Below, one piece after another: positions 17,634 through 28,584 of a DNA stretch of 64,000 nt; position 1 is the stretch's first letter, and each line of letters begins with the position of its first letter. Source of the DNA: an uncultured Acidovorax sp. (lineage in GTDB: Bacteria > Pseudomonadota > Gammaproteobacteria > Burkholderiales > Burkholderiaceae_C); contig CAJYKV010000007.1 of assembly GCA_913774955.1 (NCBI GenBank), positions 397,693-461,692 on the forward strand, read 5' to 3'. The notes below the pieces were generated by a model, which saw nothing but the letters and a program-made list of their open reading frames with translations, was not told where the DNA came from and searched no databases. A program made the translations under genes and the position numbers.

Positions 17634-18557
17634 TCAGCCGGCCGCGGCGCCGTCCGCGAACGGCAGCGCCAGCCCGCACTGCAGCAGCACGCTGTGCAGC
17701 GCGTGCAGCAGCGCATGGGCGGCCGGGGAGAGCGGCGCGCTCTGCAGATGCACCAGGTCGGCCACGATGGGCTGCGCGCCCCGCACCGGGATCACCTTGA
17801 AGCGCGATTCCAGCCAGCCCTGCAGCGAATACTCGTCCACCAGCGCCGCGCCCGCGCCCGCGTGCACCAGCGCGCAGGCGTAGTGGGGCGAGGTGACCTC
17901 CACGTGGAAGCGCGGCGCCGCATCGCAGTCCGCGAACATCTGGTCGATGCGCAGCCCGAGCGGTGAGCCGTGCGGATAGCCGATGAGTGCGTGGGGCAGC
18001 AGCTCCCCGGTGCCGACTTCCTCGTACGCCGCCAGCGGATGGCTGCGAGGGCAGATGCACAGCAGCCGCGCGGCGGCGAGCGGGCGGGTGACGAGGTTCG
18101 GATGGTCCACCGGAAAGGTGGAGATACCCAGATCGGCCCGCTGCTGCAGGATGCGCTCCTTCAGCGCTTCGTGGTTCAGGCAGTGGAAGTGCACCTGCAG
18201 GTCCGGGAGCGTGGTCCGCAGCTGGGCGATCGCCAGCGGCACGATCATCTGTCCGAGGCTCGGGCTCGACAGGATGCTCACGAAACCCCGGGCCCGCGCC
18301 GCCAGCTCGCGCGTCAGGCTGCCGATGCGCTGCACGCCGCCGTGCACCTGCTCGACTTCCAGGTACAGCCGCCGGGCCTCCGCCGTGGGGTGCAGACGGC
18401 CCTTGATGCGCTCGAACAGCGCGAAGCCGAGCCGGCTCTCGGTGTGCGACAGCAGCCGGCTGATCGCGGGCACGGACACGTGGAGCAGGCGCGCCGCCCC
18501 GCTGACGGAACCGGTCACCATCACGGCCCGGAAGGCTTCGATCTGTCGCAGATTCAT
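17634..18557 (-). CDS. LysR-family transcriptional regulator
   Basis: 307-aa regulator with an N-terminal winged helix (MNLRQIEAFRAVM, then GSVSGAARLLHVSVPAISRL as the DNA-binding helices) and a C-terminal two-lobed effector-binding domain. ATG 18557 was chosen because LysR proteins begin this way; the frame opens 17 codons earlier. It reads toward the D-carbamoylase operon (222 bp downstream, same strand) and is divergent from the Rieske oxygenase gene across 125 bp. It resembles LysR proteins of D-amino-acid or octopine/arginine type loci, but the effector cannot be read. It could control the carbamoylase operon, the Rieske gene, or both. Confidence 0.9.
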   Translation of the reverse strand: MNLRQIEAFRAVMVTGSVSGAARLLHVSVPAISRLLSHTESRLGFALFERIKGRLHPTAEARRLYLEVEQVHGGVQRIGSLTRELAARARGFVSILSSPSLGQMIVPLAIAQLRTTLPDLQVHFHCLNHEALKERILQQRADLGISTFPVDHPNLVTRPLAAARLLCICPRSHPLAAYEEVGTGELLPHALIGYPHGSPLGLRIDQMFADCDAAPRFHVEVTSPHYACALVHAGAGAALVDEYSLQGWLESRFKVIPVRGAQPIVADLVHLQSAPLSPAAHALLHALHSVLLQCGLALPFADGAAAG

Positions 18558-18682
18558 GGGCCCGATTCTGCGGCGGGCGGGCCGGGGCGGCACGGTTTCG
18601 CCTGGCATCCCCCGTGCTTGCCCTATGCTTTCCGCGCGGGCGGCCCTACGGTCCGTCCGCGGACCACAGCCACTCTCCCACG

Positions 18683-19684
18683 ATGATCGAACACCACCAC
18701 TGGCATCCCGTCGCAGCCGCCTGCGACCTGGGTGCCGCGCCGCTCGCGGCGCACCTGCTCGGACAGCCGCTCGTCCTCTGGCGCGACGATGCCGGCCGCG
18801 CCCATGCCTTCACGGACCGTTGCCCGCACCGTGGCGCACGCCTGTCGCTCGGCCGCGTGGAAGGCGGCCGGCTCGAATGCCCCTACCACGGCTGGCAGTT
18901 CGAGGGCGGCGGGCGCTGCGTGCACGTTCCGGCACTGCCGCAGTTCCAGCCGCCGGCAGGGCACCGCGCGGGCGCCTTCGACGTACAGGAAGCGCATGGG
19001 CTGGTCTGGGTGCGGCTCGCATCCAGGCCGGAGGGCGGCGATGCCGATGCCGGCATTCCGCTGCCCGCCTTCGCGGCCGAAGGCGACGCGCGCCTGCGCA
19101 AGCTCATCTGCGGCCCTTACGACGTGGCGGCCAGCGCGCCGCGCATCGTCGAGAATTTCCTCGACATGTCGCACTTCGGCTTCGTGCACGAAGGCTGGCT
19201 GGGCGCGCGCGGCGCGGCGGCGATCGACGATTACCGGGTGGAGCCCACGCCCACGGGGCTGCTGGCCACCGGCTGCAAGGCCTGGCAGCCGCAGTCGAAC
19301 CTGCACTCCACGGCCCCCGCGCAGGTCGAGTACACCTACGAAGTGACCGGGCCCTACGCGGCGGTGCTCACCAAGCTGCCCGAGGCCGGCACCACGGCGG
19401 TGGAAGGCTGGCGCGAATCCATCGCGCTCTACATCTGCCCCGTCACGCCGGAGTCGAGCCGCGTGTGGTTCCGCCTGGCGGTAGCGGATTTCGATGCACC
19501 CGACGGGAAGCTGCGCGACTTCCAGCACACCATCTTCGCGCAGGACCAGCCGGTGCTCGAATCGCAGGAGCCCAAATGCCTGCCGCTCGACCTGCGGGCC
19601 GAGCTGCACACGGCCGCGGACAAGGCCTCGTCCGCCTACCGCCGCCACCTCAAGGCGCTCGGCATCACCTTCGGCACCTGCTGA
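18683..19684 (+). CDS. Rieske non-haem iron oxygenase, terminal oxygenase component
   Basis: 333-aa oxygenase with an N-terminal Rieske [2Fe-2S] domain (Cys47-x-His49 in CPHRGA and Cys66-x2-His69 in CPYHGW) and a C-terminal catalytic domain with the mononuclear iron site N158-x2-D161-x2-H164-x4-H169. Such proteins hydroxylate or demethylate ring compounds using electrons from a separate reductase; no reductase gene is in the window. Position inside a purine catabolism region recalls two known purine-acting Rieske enzymes, HpxD (hypoxanthine hydroxylation) and the methylxanthine N-demethylases; this is only contextual. Other Rieske demethylases (vanillate type) have a similar layout. Divergent from the LysR gene, its likely regulator. 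Confidence 0.9.
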   Translation: MIEHHHWHPVAAACDLGAAPLAAHLLGQPLVLWRDDAGRAHAFTDRCPHRGARLSLGRVEGGRLECPYHGWQFEGGGRCVHVPALPQFQPPAGHRAGAFDVQEAHGLVWVRLASRPEGGDADAGIPLPAFAAEGDARLRKLICGPYDVAASAPRIVENFLDMSHFGFVHEGWLGARGAAAIDDYRVEPTPTGLLATGCKAWQPQSNLHSTAPAQVEYTYEVTGPYAAVLTKLPEAGTTAVEGWRESIALYICPVTPESSRVWFRLAVADFDAPDGKLRDFQHTIFAQDQPVLESQEPKCLPLDLRAELHTAADKASSAYRRHLKALGITFGTC

Positions 19685-19896
19685 CGCATCGGAGGCGCGG
19701 GCCGCCGCCTGCCGCCGAGGCAATGGCGGAGGGCGGTGACATGTTTTTACGGCCGGGCCGGCCAGGCCGTGGGCACAATGGAACCTGCGCCGGCGCGGCC
19801 TCTCCACTCAGAATGCCGTTCCCGAGCGCGGCCCGTCCGGCCCGCCTCGGCCTCGTCGCCCCAGGCATCCGCCCGCCGCATCCGCCCCCGCATGCC

Positions 19897-22270
<2,374 letters not shown>

Positions 22271-22400
22271 GCCCACCGGCCGAGGCCGGCACGTGCACAA
22301 TCGCAGCACACCCTCCGGCTCGCTTCCCGGCACGTCGCCGCGGAGCCTGCCGGCGCCCGGTATCCGGGTGTCTGCCGACCTTGCCCTGGAAGCTTCCACC

Positions 22401-23342
22401 GTGTCCACTCCCCGCATTCCCCTCCTGGCCCTCAACACACTGTCGCCGCAGCACCAGGCGCAGATCGCCGCCGTCTACGACCTGCACTACGCGCCCACGC
22501 CCAACGACCGCACGCAGGCGATCGCCACCCAGGGCGGCCGCTTCCGGGCGGTGCTGACCATCGGCTCCACCGGGCTCACCGCGCAGGAGATGGAGGCCAT
22601 GCCCGCGCTGGAACTCGTCTGCGCGCTCGGCGCGGGCTACGAGAACATCGCGCTCGACGCGGCCCGGGCGCGCGGCATCGCCGTGGCCAACGGCGCCGGC
22701 ACCAACGACGACTGCGTGGCCGACCATGCGTTCGGCCTGCTCCTCGCCATCGTGCGCGGGCTGCGGCCGCTCGACCGGCTCTGCCGCGAAGGCGTCTGGC
22801 GCGATGCCATCGGCCTGCCGCCGAACGTCTCCGGCAAGCGGCTGGGCATCTTCGGGCTCGGCACCATCGGCCAGAAGATCGCGCGCCGCGCCGCCGGCTT
22901 CGACATGCAGATCGGCTACCACAACCGCAAGCCGAAGGACGGCGTGCCGCACCAGTACTTCGGCAGCCTGCGCGAGCTCGCCGAGTGGTGCGACGTGCTG
23001 GTGTGCGCCACGCCGGGCGGCCCGGACACGCGGCATGCGGTGAATGCCGACATCCTCGATGCGATCGGCCCCCTGGGCTACCTGGTGAACATCGCGCGCG
23101 GCAGCGTGGTCGATACCGCGGCGCTGGCCGACGCGCTGCGCGAGCACCGCATCGCCGGCGCGGGGCTGGACGTGTACGAGAGCGAGCCGCACCCGCCCGA
23201 GGCGCTCGTCGGGCTCGACAACGTCGTGCTCACGCCCCATGTGGCCGGCTGGTCGCCCGAGGCCGTGCAGGCCAGCGTGGACCGGTTCATGGCCAATGCC
23301 GAAGGGCATTTCGCCGGGCGCGGCGCCGTATCGCCGGTGTGA
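22401..23342 (+). CDS. D-isomer-specific 2-hydroxyacid dehydrogenase
   Basis: 313-aa NAD(P)-dependent dehydrogenase. The Rossmann motif GIFGLGTIGQKIA is central, and the catalytic triad is present: Arg in NIARGSVVD, Glu in GLDVYESEP and His in TPHVAGWS. It most resembles hydroxypyruvate/glyoxylate reductase-type members. I use GTG 22401 with GGAAG 8-13 bases upstream; the frame extends 36 codons further, but that part looks untranslated. Position between adenine deaminase and the second BMP protein suggests a role near purine breakdown, for example handling glyoxylate derived from ureidoglycolate; that link is inference, since urate-degrading genes are not in the window. Confidence 0.85.
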   Translation: MSTPRIPLLALNTLSPQHQAQIAAVYDLHYAPTPNDRTQAIATQGGRFRAVLTIGSTGLTAQEMEAMPALELVCALGAGYENIALDAARARGIAVANGAGTNDDCVADHAFGLLLAIVRGLRPLDRLCREGVWRDAIGLPPNVSGKRLGIFGLGTIGQKIARRAAGFDMQIGYHNRKPKDGVPHQYFGSLRELAEWCDVLVCATPGGPDTRHAVNADILDAIGPLGYLVNIARGSVVDTAALADALREHRIAGAGLDVYESEPHPPEALVGLDNVVLTPHVAGWSPEAVQASVDRFMANAEGHFAGRGAVSPV

Positions 23343-23383
23343 CGCGAAAGGCCCCGCCAGGCCTGCGGGAGGTGGAGCGCGGC

Positions 23384-23389
23384 TAGAAT
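23384..23389 (+). promoter_or_regulatory. candidate -10 element (TAGAAT)
   Basis: TAGAAT, one mismatch from TATAAT, about 30 bases before a terminator-like hairpin and 97 bases before the second BMP gene. No good -35 hexamer seen. Confidence 0.35.
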
Positions 23390-23420
23390 CCCGCCCCGTC
23401 TTCCGCCCCAAGCGGACGAA

Positions 23421-23450
23421 AGGCTGCTGTCCCGGCAGCCTTTTTCTTTT
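23421..23450 (+). terminator. intrinsic terminator or attenuator hairpin before BMP gene
   Basis: AGGCTGC and GCAGCCT form a 7-bp stem with a 6-base loop, directly followed by TTTTC and TTTT. It could end the dehydrogenase transcript (stop at 23342). Because it lies after a -10-like TAGAAT and only 30 bases before the BMP start, it could also act as an attenuator. Confidence 0.7.
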
Positions 23451-23480
23451 TCCAGTTCCGGGACCATGTAGAGGACCACC

Positions 23481-24590
23481 ATGTACAAAAACCTCGCTGC
23501 CGCGCTCGCGGCCGCCTGTCTGTGCCTGTCGCCCGCCGCCTTCGCGCAGCAACCCGCCAACCCCGCCGCGCCCGCCAAGGCCACCGCCGTGAAGGCCGGC
23601 TTCGTGTACGTATCGCCGATCACCGAGGCCGGCTGGACGCGCCAGCACGAGGAAGGGCGCCGCGCCGTCGAGAAGGCCCTGGGGCCGCAGGTGCGCACCA
23701 CCTTCGTCGAGAACGTGGCCGAGGGCGCGGACGCCGAGCGCGTGATCCGCGATCTCGCCGCCACCGGCCACCAGATCATCTTCACGCCCAGCTTCGGCTA
23801 CATGGAGCCCACGCTGCGCGTGGCGCGCGACTTCCCCGATGTGAAGTTCGAATCCATCACCGGCTACAAGACCGCGCCCAACGTCGCCACCGCCAACGCG
23901 CGCTACTACGAGGGCCGCTACCTCGCGGGCGTCGCCGCGGGCCGCATGACGCGCTCGCACGTCGCGGGCTTCGTGGCCGGCTTCCCCATTCCCGAGGTGC
24001 TCCAGGGCATCAACGCCTTCACGCTCGGCATGCGCTCGGTCGACCCGAAGGCCACCGTGAAGGTGGTCTGGCTCGACGTCTGGTTCGATCCGCCCAAGGA
24101 GCGCGACGCGGCCATGGCGCTCTTCAACGGGGGCGTGGACGTGGTGGCCTTCCACACCGGCTCCACCGCGGTGATGGCCGCGGCCCAGGAGCGCGGGCGC
24201 CTGGCCATCGGCTACCACTCGGACATGCGCGGCGTCGGCCCGGATGCGCAGATCCTCACCGTCACGCACCAGTGGGGCGCCTACTACACCGAGCGCGTGC
24301 GCGCCGTCCGCGACGGCCGCTGGACGAGCGGCAGCGTCTGGGGCGGCGTGCGCGAGGGCATGGTGCGTGTCGAAGGCTTCGGCAGCCGCGTGCCGCCCGC
24401 CGTGCAGAAGGAAGTGCTCGCGCGCCAGGACGACATCGCCCGCGGGCGCCTGCACCCCTTCGCGGCCGGCGCCGCGCCCGTGCGCGACAACACCGGCCGC
24501 GAGGTGATCGCGCCCGGCCGCACGCTGACCGACGGGCAGATCCTGCGCATGGACTGGCTCGTGGAAGGCGTGCAGCGCCAGGCGCGCTAG
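23481..24590 (+). CDS. second BMP-family periplasmic substrate-binding protein
   Basis: 369-aa paralogue of the BMP lipoprotein at 12685. Shared blocks include DAERVIRDLA, FGYMEPTL, FESITGYKTAPNV, FPIPEVLQGINAFTLG and HSDMRGVGP. Unlike its paralogue it has a cleavable signal peptide (AAFAQQP, about residue 21) and no lipobox cysteine, so it should be soluble in the periplasm. No second set of ATPase and permease genes is nearby, so it may share the importer encoded at 9-12.6 kb. It stands directly before guanine deaminase, 118 bp away. GAGGACC lies just upstream of the start. Confidence 0.92.
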   Translation: MYKNLAAALAAACLCLSPAAFAQQPANPAAPAKATAVKAGFVYVSPITEAGWTRQHEEGRRAVEKALGPQVRTTFVENVAEGADAERVIRDLAATGHQIIFTPSFGYMEPTLRVARDFPDVKFESITGYKTAPNVATANARYYEGRYLAGVAAGRMTRSHVAGFVAGFPIPEVLQGINAFTLGMRSVDPKATVKVVWLDVWFDPPKERDAAMALFNGGVDVVAFHTGSTAVMAAAQERGRLAIGYHSDMRGVGPDAQILTVTHQWGAYYTERVRAVRDGRWTSGSVWGGVREGMVRVEGFGSRVPPAVQKEVLARQDDIARGRLHPFAAGAAPVRDNTGREVIAPGRTLTDGQILRMDWLVEGVQRQAR

Positions 24591-24708
24591 GGCGGGCTGG
24601 ACCGCCCGGGCCCTCGCGCGTCGTCCGCCCACCTGCCCATCCATCCATCCCCTCCATTCCTCTGCCCGACCGTGCGCCCCCGAGGGGCTGCCATGTCATC
24701 ATTCCCGC

Positions 24709-26031
24709 ATGCCCACGCCGATCCTGCCCCCGACCCCCGACACCGCCACCCACGGCTGGCGCGCCGCGCTGCTGCGCTTCGACGCCGAAGGCCGCCCGCT
24801 CTACGACGAAGACGGCCTGCTCGCCGTCGGCCCCGGTCCGGACGGCGTGCAGCGCGTGGTCGCCGCGGGCGACTGGCGCAAGCTCGCGCCGCGGTTCCCC
24901 GGCCTGCCGGTCACCCACTGCCCCGGCCGGATCATCGCGCCCGGCTTCGTGGACATGCACGTGCATTTCCCGCAGACCGACGTCATCGGTTCGCCCGCGG
25001 AAGGGTTGCTGCCCTGGCTGGAGAACTACACCTTCCCGCACGAGTCGCGCTTTGCCGACCCGGAGTACGCGCGCGGCGTGGCCACCGTGTTCGTCGACGA
25101 GCTGCTGCGCAACGGCGTCACCACGGCGCTCACCTTCGCCACCTCGCACCCCGCGTCGGTGGATGCGCTGATGGAAGAGGCCGCGGCGCGCGGCCTGCGG
25201 CTCATCGCCGGCAAGGTGCTGCAGGACCGCAACTCCCCCGACGGCGTGCGCGACGACACCACCCGCTCGCTCGCCGACACCGAAGACCTGATCCGCCGCT
25301 GGCACGGCCGCGGCCGGCTCGGCTATGCGATCACGCCGCGCTTCGCCCCCAGCTGCAGCGAGGCCCAACTGCGCGGCGCGGGCGAGCTGGCGGCCCGCCA
25401 TCCCGACGTGTGGATCCAGTCGCACGTGGCCGAGAACCGCGACGAGATCCGCTGGGCGCTGGAACTCTTCCCCCAGGCCCGCAGCTACCTCGCGGTGTAC
25501 GACGGCTTCGGCCTGATGCGCGAGCGCGCCGTGTATGCCCACTGCATCCATTTCGACGACGAAGACCGCGCCCTGATGCGGGACACCGGCACCGTCGCGG
25601 CCGTGAGTCCGACCAGCAACCTGTTCCTCGGCAGCGGCTTCTTCGACTACGCCGGCGCCGACCGCGTGGGCTTCCGCTACGGCCTCGCGAGCGACGTGGG
25701 CGGGGGCACCAGCTTCAGCCCCTTCCACACCATGCTCGCCGCCTACTACGTGGGGCGCGAGGGGCAGACCAAGCCGGGGCTCTCGCTGCCGCCCGGCCAG
25801 CTCTGGTGGCAGCACACGGCCGGCGCGGCGCGCGCGCTGGGGCTGCAGGGCGTGATCGGCAACCTGCAGCCGGGCTGCGAGGCGGACTTCGTCGTGCTGA
25901 ACCCCGCGGCCACGCCGCTGCTCGCGCGCAAGACGGCGCAGGCCGCCAGCCTGGACGAACTGCTGTTCGCGATGATCGTGCTGGGCGACGACCGGCTCGT
26001 CGAGCGGGCCGTGATCGCCGCGGCCGCATGA
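24709..26031 (+). CDS. guaD: guanine deaminase
   Basis: 440-aa amidohydrolase that converts guanine to xanthine and ammonia. Zinc-site and substrate motifs are visible in family order: PGFVDMHVHFPQTD (about residue 78 on), a QDRNSPDG segment, TPRFAPSC, SHVAENRDEI, YAHCIHFDD, and SDVGGGTSFS carrying the metal-binding aspartate. Length matches bacterial GuaD (about 430-450). Together with adenine deaminase and XDH it completes conversion of both purine bases to urate. It is downstream of the second BMP gene, probably on the same transcript. Confidence 0.95.
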   Translation: MPTPILPPTPDTATHGWRAALLRFDAEGRPLYDEDGLLAVGPGPDGVQRVVAAGDWRKLAPRFPGLPVTHCPGRIIAPGFVDMHVHFPQTDVIGSPAEGLLPWLENYTFPHESRFADPEYARGVATVFVDELLRNGVTTALTFATSHPASVDALMEEAAARGLRLIAGKVLQDRNSPDGVRDDTTRSLADTEDLIRRWHGRGRLGYAITPRFAPSCSEAQLRGAGELAARHPDVWIQSHVAENRDEIRWALELFPQARSYLAVYDGFGLMRERAVYAHCIHFDDEDRALMRDTGTVAAVSPTSNLFLGSGFFDYAGADRVGFRYGLASDVGGGTSFSPFHTMLAAYYVGREGQTKPGLSLPPGQLWWQHTAGAARALGLQGVIGNLQPGCEADFVVLNPAATPLLARKTAQAASLDELLFAMIVLGDDRLVERAVIAAAA

Positions 26032-26130
26032 GCTCGCGGAGCCCGTGCGGCGGATTTCCGCAGCTATGAAAAGAGTAGTATCGCGTCCGCGCGCCGCCTT
26101 CCGCCTGGCGCGCACGAGGAGAGAGAAACC

Positions 26131-26697
26131 ATGAGCATCAAGAGCGACAAATGGATCCGCCGCATGGCCGAACAGCACGGCATGATCGATCCGTTCGAGC
26201 CCGGCCAGATCCGCGAGAGCGACGGCCGCAAGATCATCAGCTACGGCACCAGCAGCTACGGCTACGACATCCGCTGCGCGCCCGAATTCAAGGTGTTCAC
26301 CAACATCCACAGCACCGTGGTGGACCCGAAGCATTTCGACGAGAAGAGCTTCGTCGATTTCCACGGCGACAGCTGCATCATCCCCCCCAACAGCTTCGCG
26401 CTGGCACGCACGGTGGAGTATTTCCGCATCCCGCGCAACGTACTCACCATCTGCCTGGGCAAGAGCACCTACGCGCGCTGCGGGATCATCGTGAACGTGA
26501 CGCCGTTCGAGCCCGAGTGGGAGGGCTACGTCACCCTCGAATTCAGCAACACCACGCCGCTGCCGGCGCGCATCTATGCGGGCGAGGGCTGCGCCCAGGT
26601 GCTGTTCTTCGAAAGCGACGAGGTCTGCGAGGTGAGCTACCGCGACCGCGGCGGCAAGTACCAGGGCCAGGTCGGCGTGACCCTGCCCAAGGCCTGA
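26131..26697 (+). CDS. dcd: dCTP deaminase
   Basis: 188-aa enzyme deaminating dCTP to dUTP for thymidylate synthesis. The signature [20 protein letters not shown] (about 110-129) includes the conserved active-site Ser, Arg and catalytic Glu region, and [11 protein letters not shown] near the N-terminus is typical. Length matches the trimeric proteobacterial enzyme (about 188-193). A GAGAGAGAAACC stretch precedes ATG 26131. A separate unit from the purine genes; no obvious operon partner. Confidence 0.97.
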   Translation: MSIKSDKWIRRMAEQHGMIDPFEPGQIRESDGRKIISYGTSSYGYDIRCAPEFKVFTNIHSTVVDPKHFDEKSFVDFHGDSCIIPPNSFALARTVEYFRIPRNVLTICLGKSTYARCGIIVNVTPFEPEWEGYVTLEFSNTTPLPARIYAGEGCAQVLFFESDEVCEVSYRDRGGKYQGQVGVTLPKA

Positions 26698-26877
26698 CGG
26701 CGGCGGGCCGGGGGCGCCACTGGCGGGCGTCCTACAGCGGCGCGGCGCGTTTCTCCAGTGCGGGCGCGGCAGCCCGGGCATAGCATTCCTCCATCCGCTG
26801 CCGTTGCGTTCCGTGGACTTGTCACACGGGGCCGGCAGACTGGAATTCCTGCTTTCTGCCCGCCCGAGGACACCGCC

Positions 26878-27186
26878 ATGCACGCCGCCACCGCTTCCTT
26901 TGCATCTTCCGCCGCTCCGGCCGCCTATGCACCGGACATGGGTGCCCGCGCCGAGGCGCGCTACTGGCCGGCCCATGCCCTCGATGCCTTCCTCCTGCAG
27001 ATGGCCGCGCGCGGCCACTGTATCAGCGCCACGATGATGCTTGGCGACCGCCACTATGCGCTGGACCAGCTCCAGCACGCGCGCGCCCTCTCCGGCGACG
27101 CGCTGCAGTCGGCGGTGCGGGAACTCTCCGATTACTTCCAGGATGCCCAGCCGGCCGTGGCCGGCCTGCACTGGTGCCACCGCTGA
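26878..27186 (+). CDS. hypothetical protein
   Basis: 102-aa protein I do not recognise. Ala-rich N-terminal 35 residues, then a probably helical body with YWPAHALDAFLLQMAARGHC and a Leu-rich segment LDQLQHARALSGDALQSAVRE. No signal peptide or membrane segment. ATG 26878 has CGAGGA seven bases upstream, a good ribosome-binding site, which supports real translation. The next small gene follows 49 bp later and may be co-transcribed. Confidence 0.6.
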   Translation: MHAATASFASSAAPAAYAPDMGARAEARYWPAHALDAFLLQMAARGHCISATMMLGDRHYALDQLQHARALSGDALQSAVRELSDYFQDAQPAVAGLHWCHR

Positions 27187-27235
27187 CCGACGGCACGCGT
27201 ACGAACCACCCCCGACCGACCTCCAGGAGACTTCC

Positions 27236-27523
27236 ATGCCCACCGTTTCGGCGCAGCCGTCCTCGTTCGATTCCGAATACCCCACCCCGAAGCGCGGCGG
27301 TGCGCGCCCGTTCCTGCTGGCCGTGGGCGGCGCCGTGATCGCGGTGCAGGTCGCGGCCATGGCCTGGGTGCTGGAAGACCACGTCCGCCATGCCGAGCAG
27401 CAGCAGCACGCCTGGGTGGCGCGCGGCATGCAGTCGAGCACCGCCCGCGAGCCGCAGGTTCTGGCGACGTCGGGCGGGGCGCAGGCCGACTGGTCCGCGG
27501 GCTCCACGTTCGCTGCCCGCTGA
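27236..27523 (+). CDS. hypothetical single-pass membrane protein
   Basis: 95-aa protein with one clear hydrophobic segment (about residues 27-45, FLLAVGGAVIAVQVAAMAWV). A polar N-terminus of about 25 residues precedes it and a hydrophilic tail with HAEQQQH follows. AGGAGA sits five bases before ATG 27236. No family recognised. It lies between another unknown gene and the YpfJ-type metalloprotease gene; topology suggests a small inner-membrane protein with the tail in the periplasm. Confidence 0.6.
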   Translation: MPTVSAQPSSFDSEYPTPKRGGARPFLLAVGGAVIAVQVAAMAWVLEDHVRHAEQQQHAWVARGMQSSTAREPQVLATSGGAQADWSAGSTFAAR

Positions 27524-27586
27524 CGGACAAAGGCCCGCCGGGCGGCGTACCATCGCGGCCCGGCATGAATCTTTGGGGTGCGCACG

Positions 27587-28474
27587 ATGAAATGGGAAGG
27601 CAATCGCGAATCGGACAACGTCGAGGACCGCCGTGACGAAGGCGGCGGCGGTGGCGGCGGTTTTCCGGTGTTCGGGGGGCGCGGCATCGGCATCGGCACC
27701 ATCGTCATCGCCCTCATCGGCGGCTGGGTGTTCGGCATCAATCCGCTCACGCTGCTGGGCATGCTGAGCGGCGGCGGTGCGCCCGCCCAGGTGCAGACGC
27801 AGCAGGCGCCGGCCCACCGCCCGCCCGCCGACGACACCATGGCCCGCTTCGTGTCCACGGTGCTCGCCGATACCGAGGATGTCTGGGCGGACGTCTTCCG
27901 GCAGAACGGCACGACCTACCAGAACCCACGGCTGGTGCTGTTCCGCGACCGCACGCCGACGGCCTGCGGGACGGGCCAGGCGGCCATGGGCCCGTTCTAC
28001 TGCCCGGCCGACCGCAAGGTCTACATCGATCTCGGCTTCTACGAGACGCTCAGGAACCGGCTCGGCGCTCCGGGCGATTTCGCGCAGGCCTATGTGATCG
28101 CCCACGAGGTGGGCCACCACGTGCAGAACCTGCTGGGCATCAGCAGCCGCGTGGACCAGATGCGCGGCCGGGTGAGCCAGGTCGAATACAACCACCTCTC
28201 CGTGCGCCTGGAGCTGCAGGCCGACTGCTTCGCGGGTGTCTGGGCCCACAACGCGCAGAACGCGCGGCAGATCCTGGAGCAGGGCGACGTGGAAGAGGCC
28301 ATGAACGCCGCGGCGAAGATCGGCGACGATGCGCTGCAGCGCGCATCGGGCGGCGCGGTGGTGCCGGACAGCTTCACCCACGGCACCAGCGCCCAGCGCC
28401 AGCGCTGGTTCCGCACGGGGCTGGACTCCGGCAGCATCAAGGCCTGCGATACCTTCTCGTCCCGCAGCCTTTGA
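27587..28474 (+). CDS. YpfJ-type membrane-anchored zinc metallopeptidase
   Basis: 295-aa protein of the neutral zinc metallopeptidase (YpfJ) family. N-terminus [16 protein letters not shown] is characteristic, followed by a Gly-rich linker, one membrane segment (about residues 38-62), and a catalytic domain with HEVGHHVQ (about 180-187) supplying two zinc histidines and the catalytic glutamate. The downstream [12 protein letters not shown] block matches the family and includes the third-ligand region. Physiological substrate unknown in general. ATG 27587 is preferred over GTG 27578 because the family N-terminus starts here. Confidence 0.92.
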   Translation: MKWEGNRESDNVEDRRDEGGGGGGGFPVFGGRGIGIGTIVIALIGGWVFGINPLTLLGMLSGGGAPAQVQTQQAPAHRPPADDTMARFVSTVLADTEDVWADVFRQNGTTYQNPRLVLFRDRTPTACGTGQAAMGPFYCPADRKVYIDLGFYETLRNRLGAPGDFAQAYVIAHEVGHHVQNLLGISSRVDQMRGRVSQVEYNHLSVRLELQADCFAGVWAHNAQNARQILEQGDVEEAMNAAAKIGDDALQRASGGAVVPDSFTHGTSAQRQRWFRTGLDSGSIKACDTFSSRSL

Positions 28475-28530
28475 TGGGTAAGGCTACGCTGCTGCGTTTT
28501 CGGTAGCGCAGCGGATGCACCCGCAGCGCG

Positions 28531-28555
28531 CATGGGCGGCGAAATACCGCCCATG
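28531..28555 (+). promoter_or_regulatory. perfect hairpin upstream of rhlE
   Basis: CATGGGCGG and CCGCCCATG form a 9-bp perfect stem around a 7-base loop, 30 bases before the rhlE start codon. It has no T tract, so it is not a standard terminator. It is followed by GACAAT, a weak -10-like hexamer at about 28568. Confidence 0.4.
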
Positions 28556-28584
28556 AAGGGCTGGTGCGACAATATCGGCCGCAC

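Noticed and set aside
24262-27912. 1216-codon minus-strand open frame opposite BMP, guaD, dcd and the small genes
   Set aside because: Shadow of confirmed plus-strand genes.
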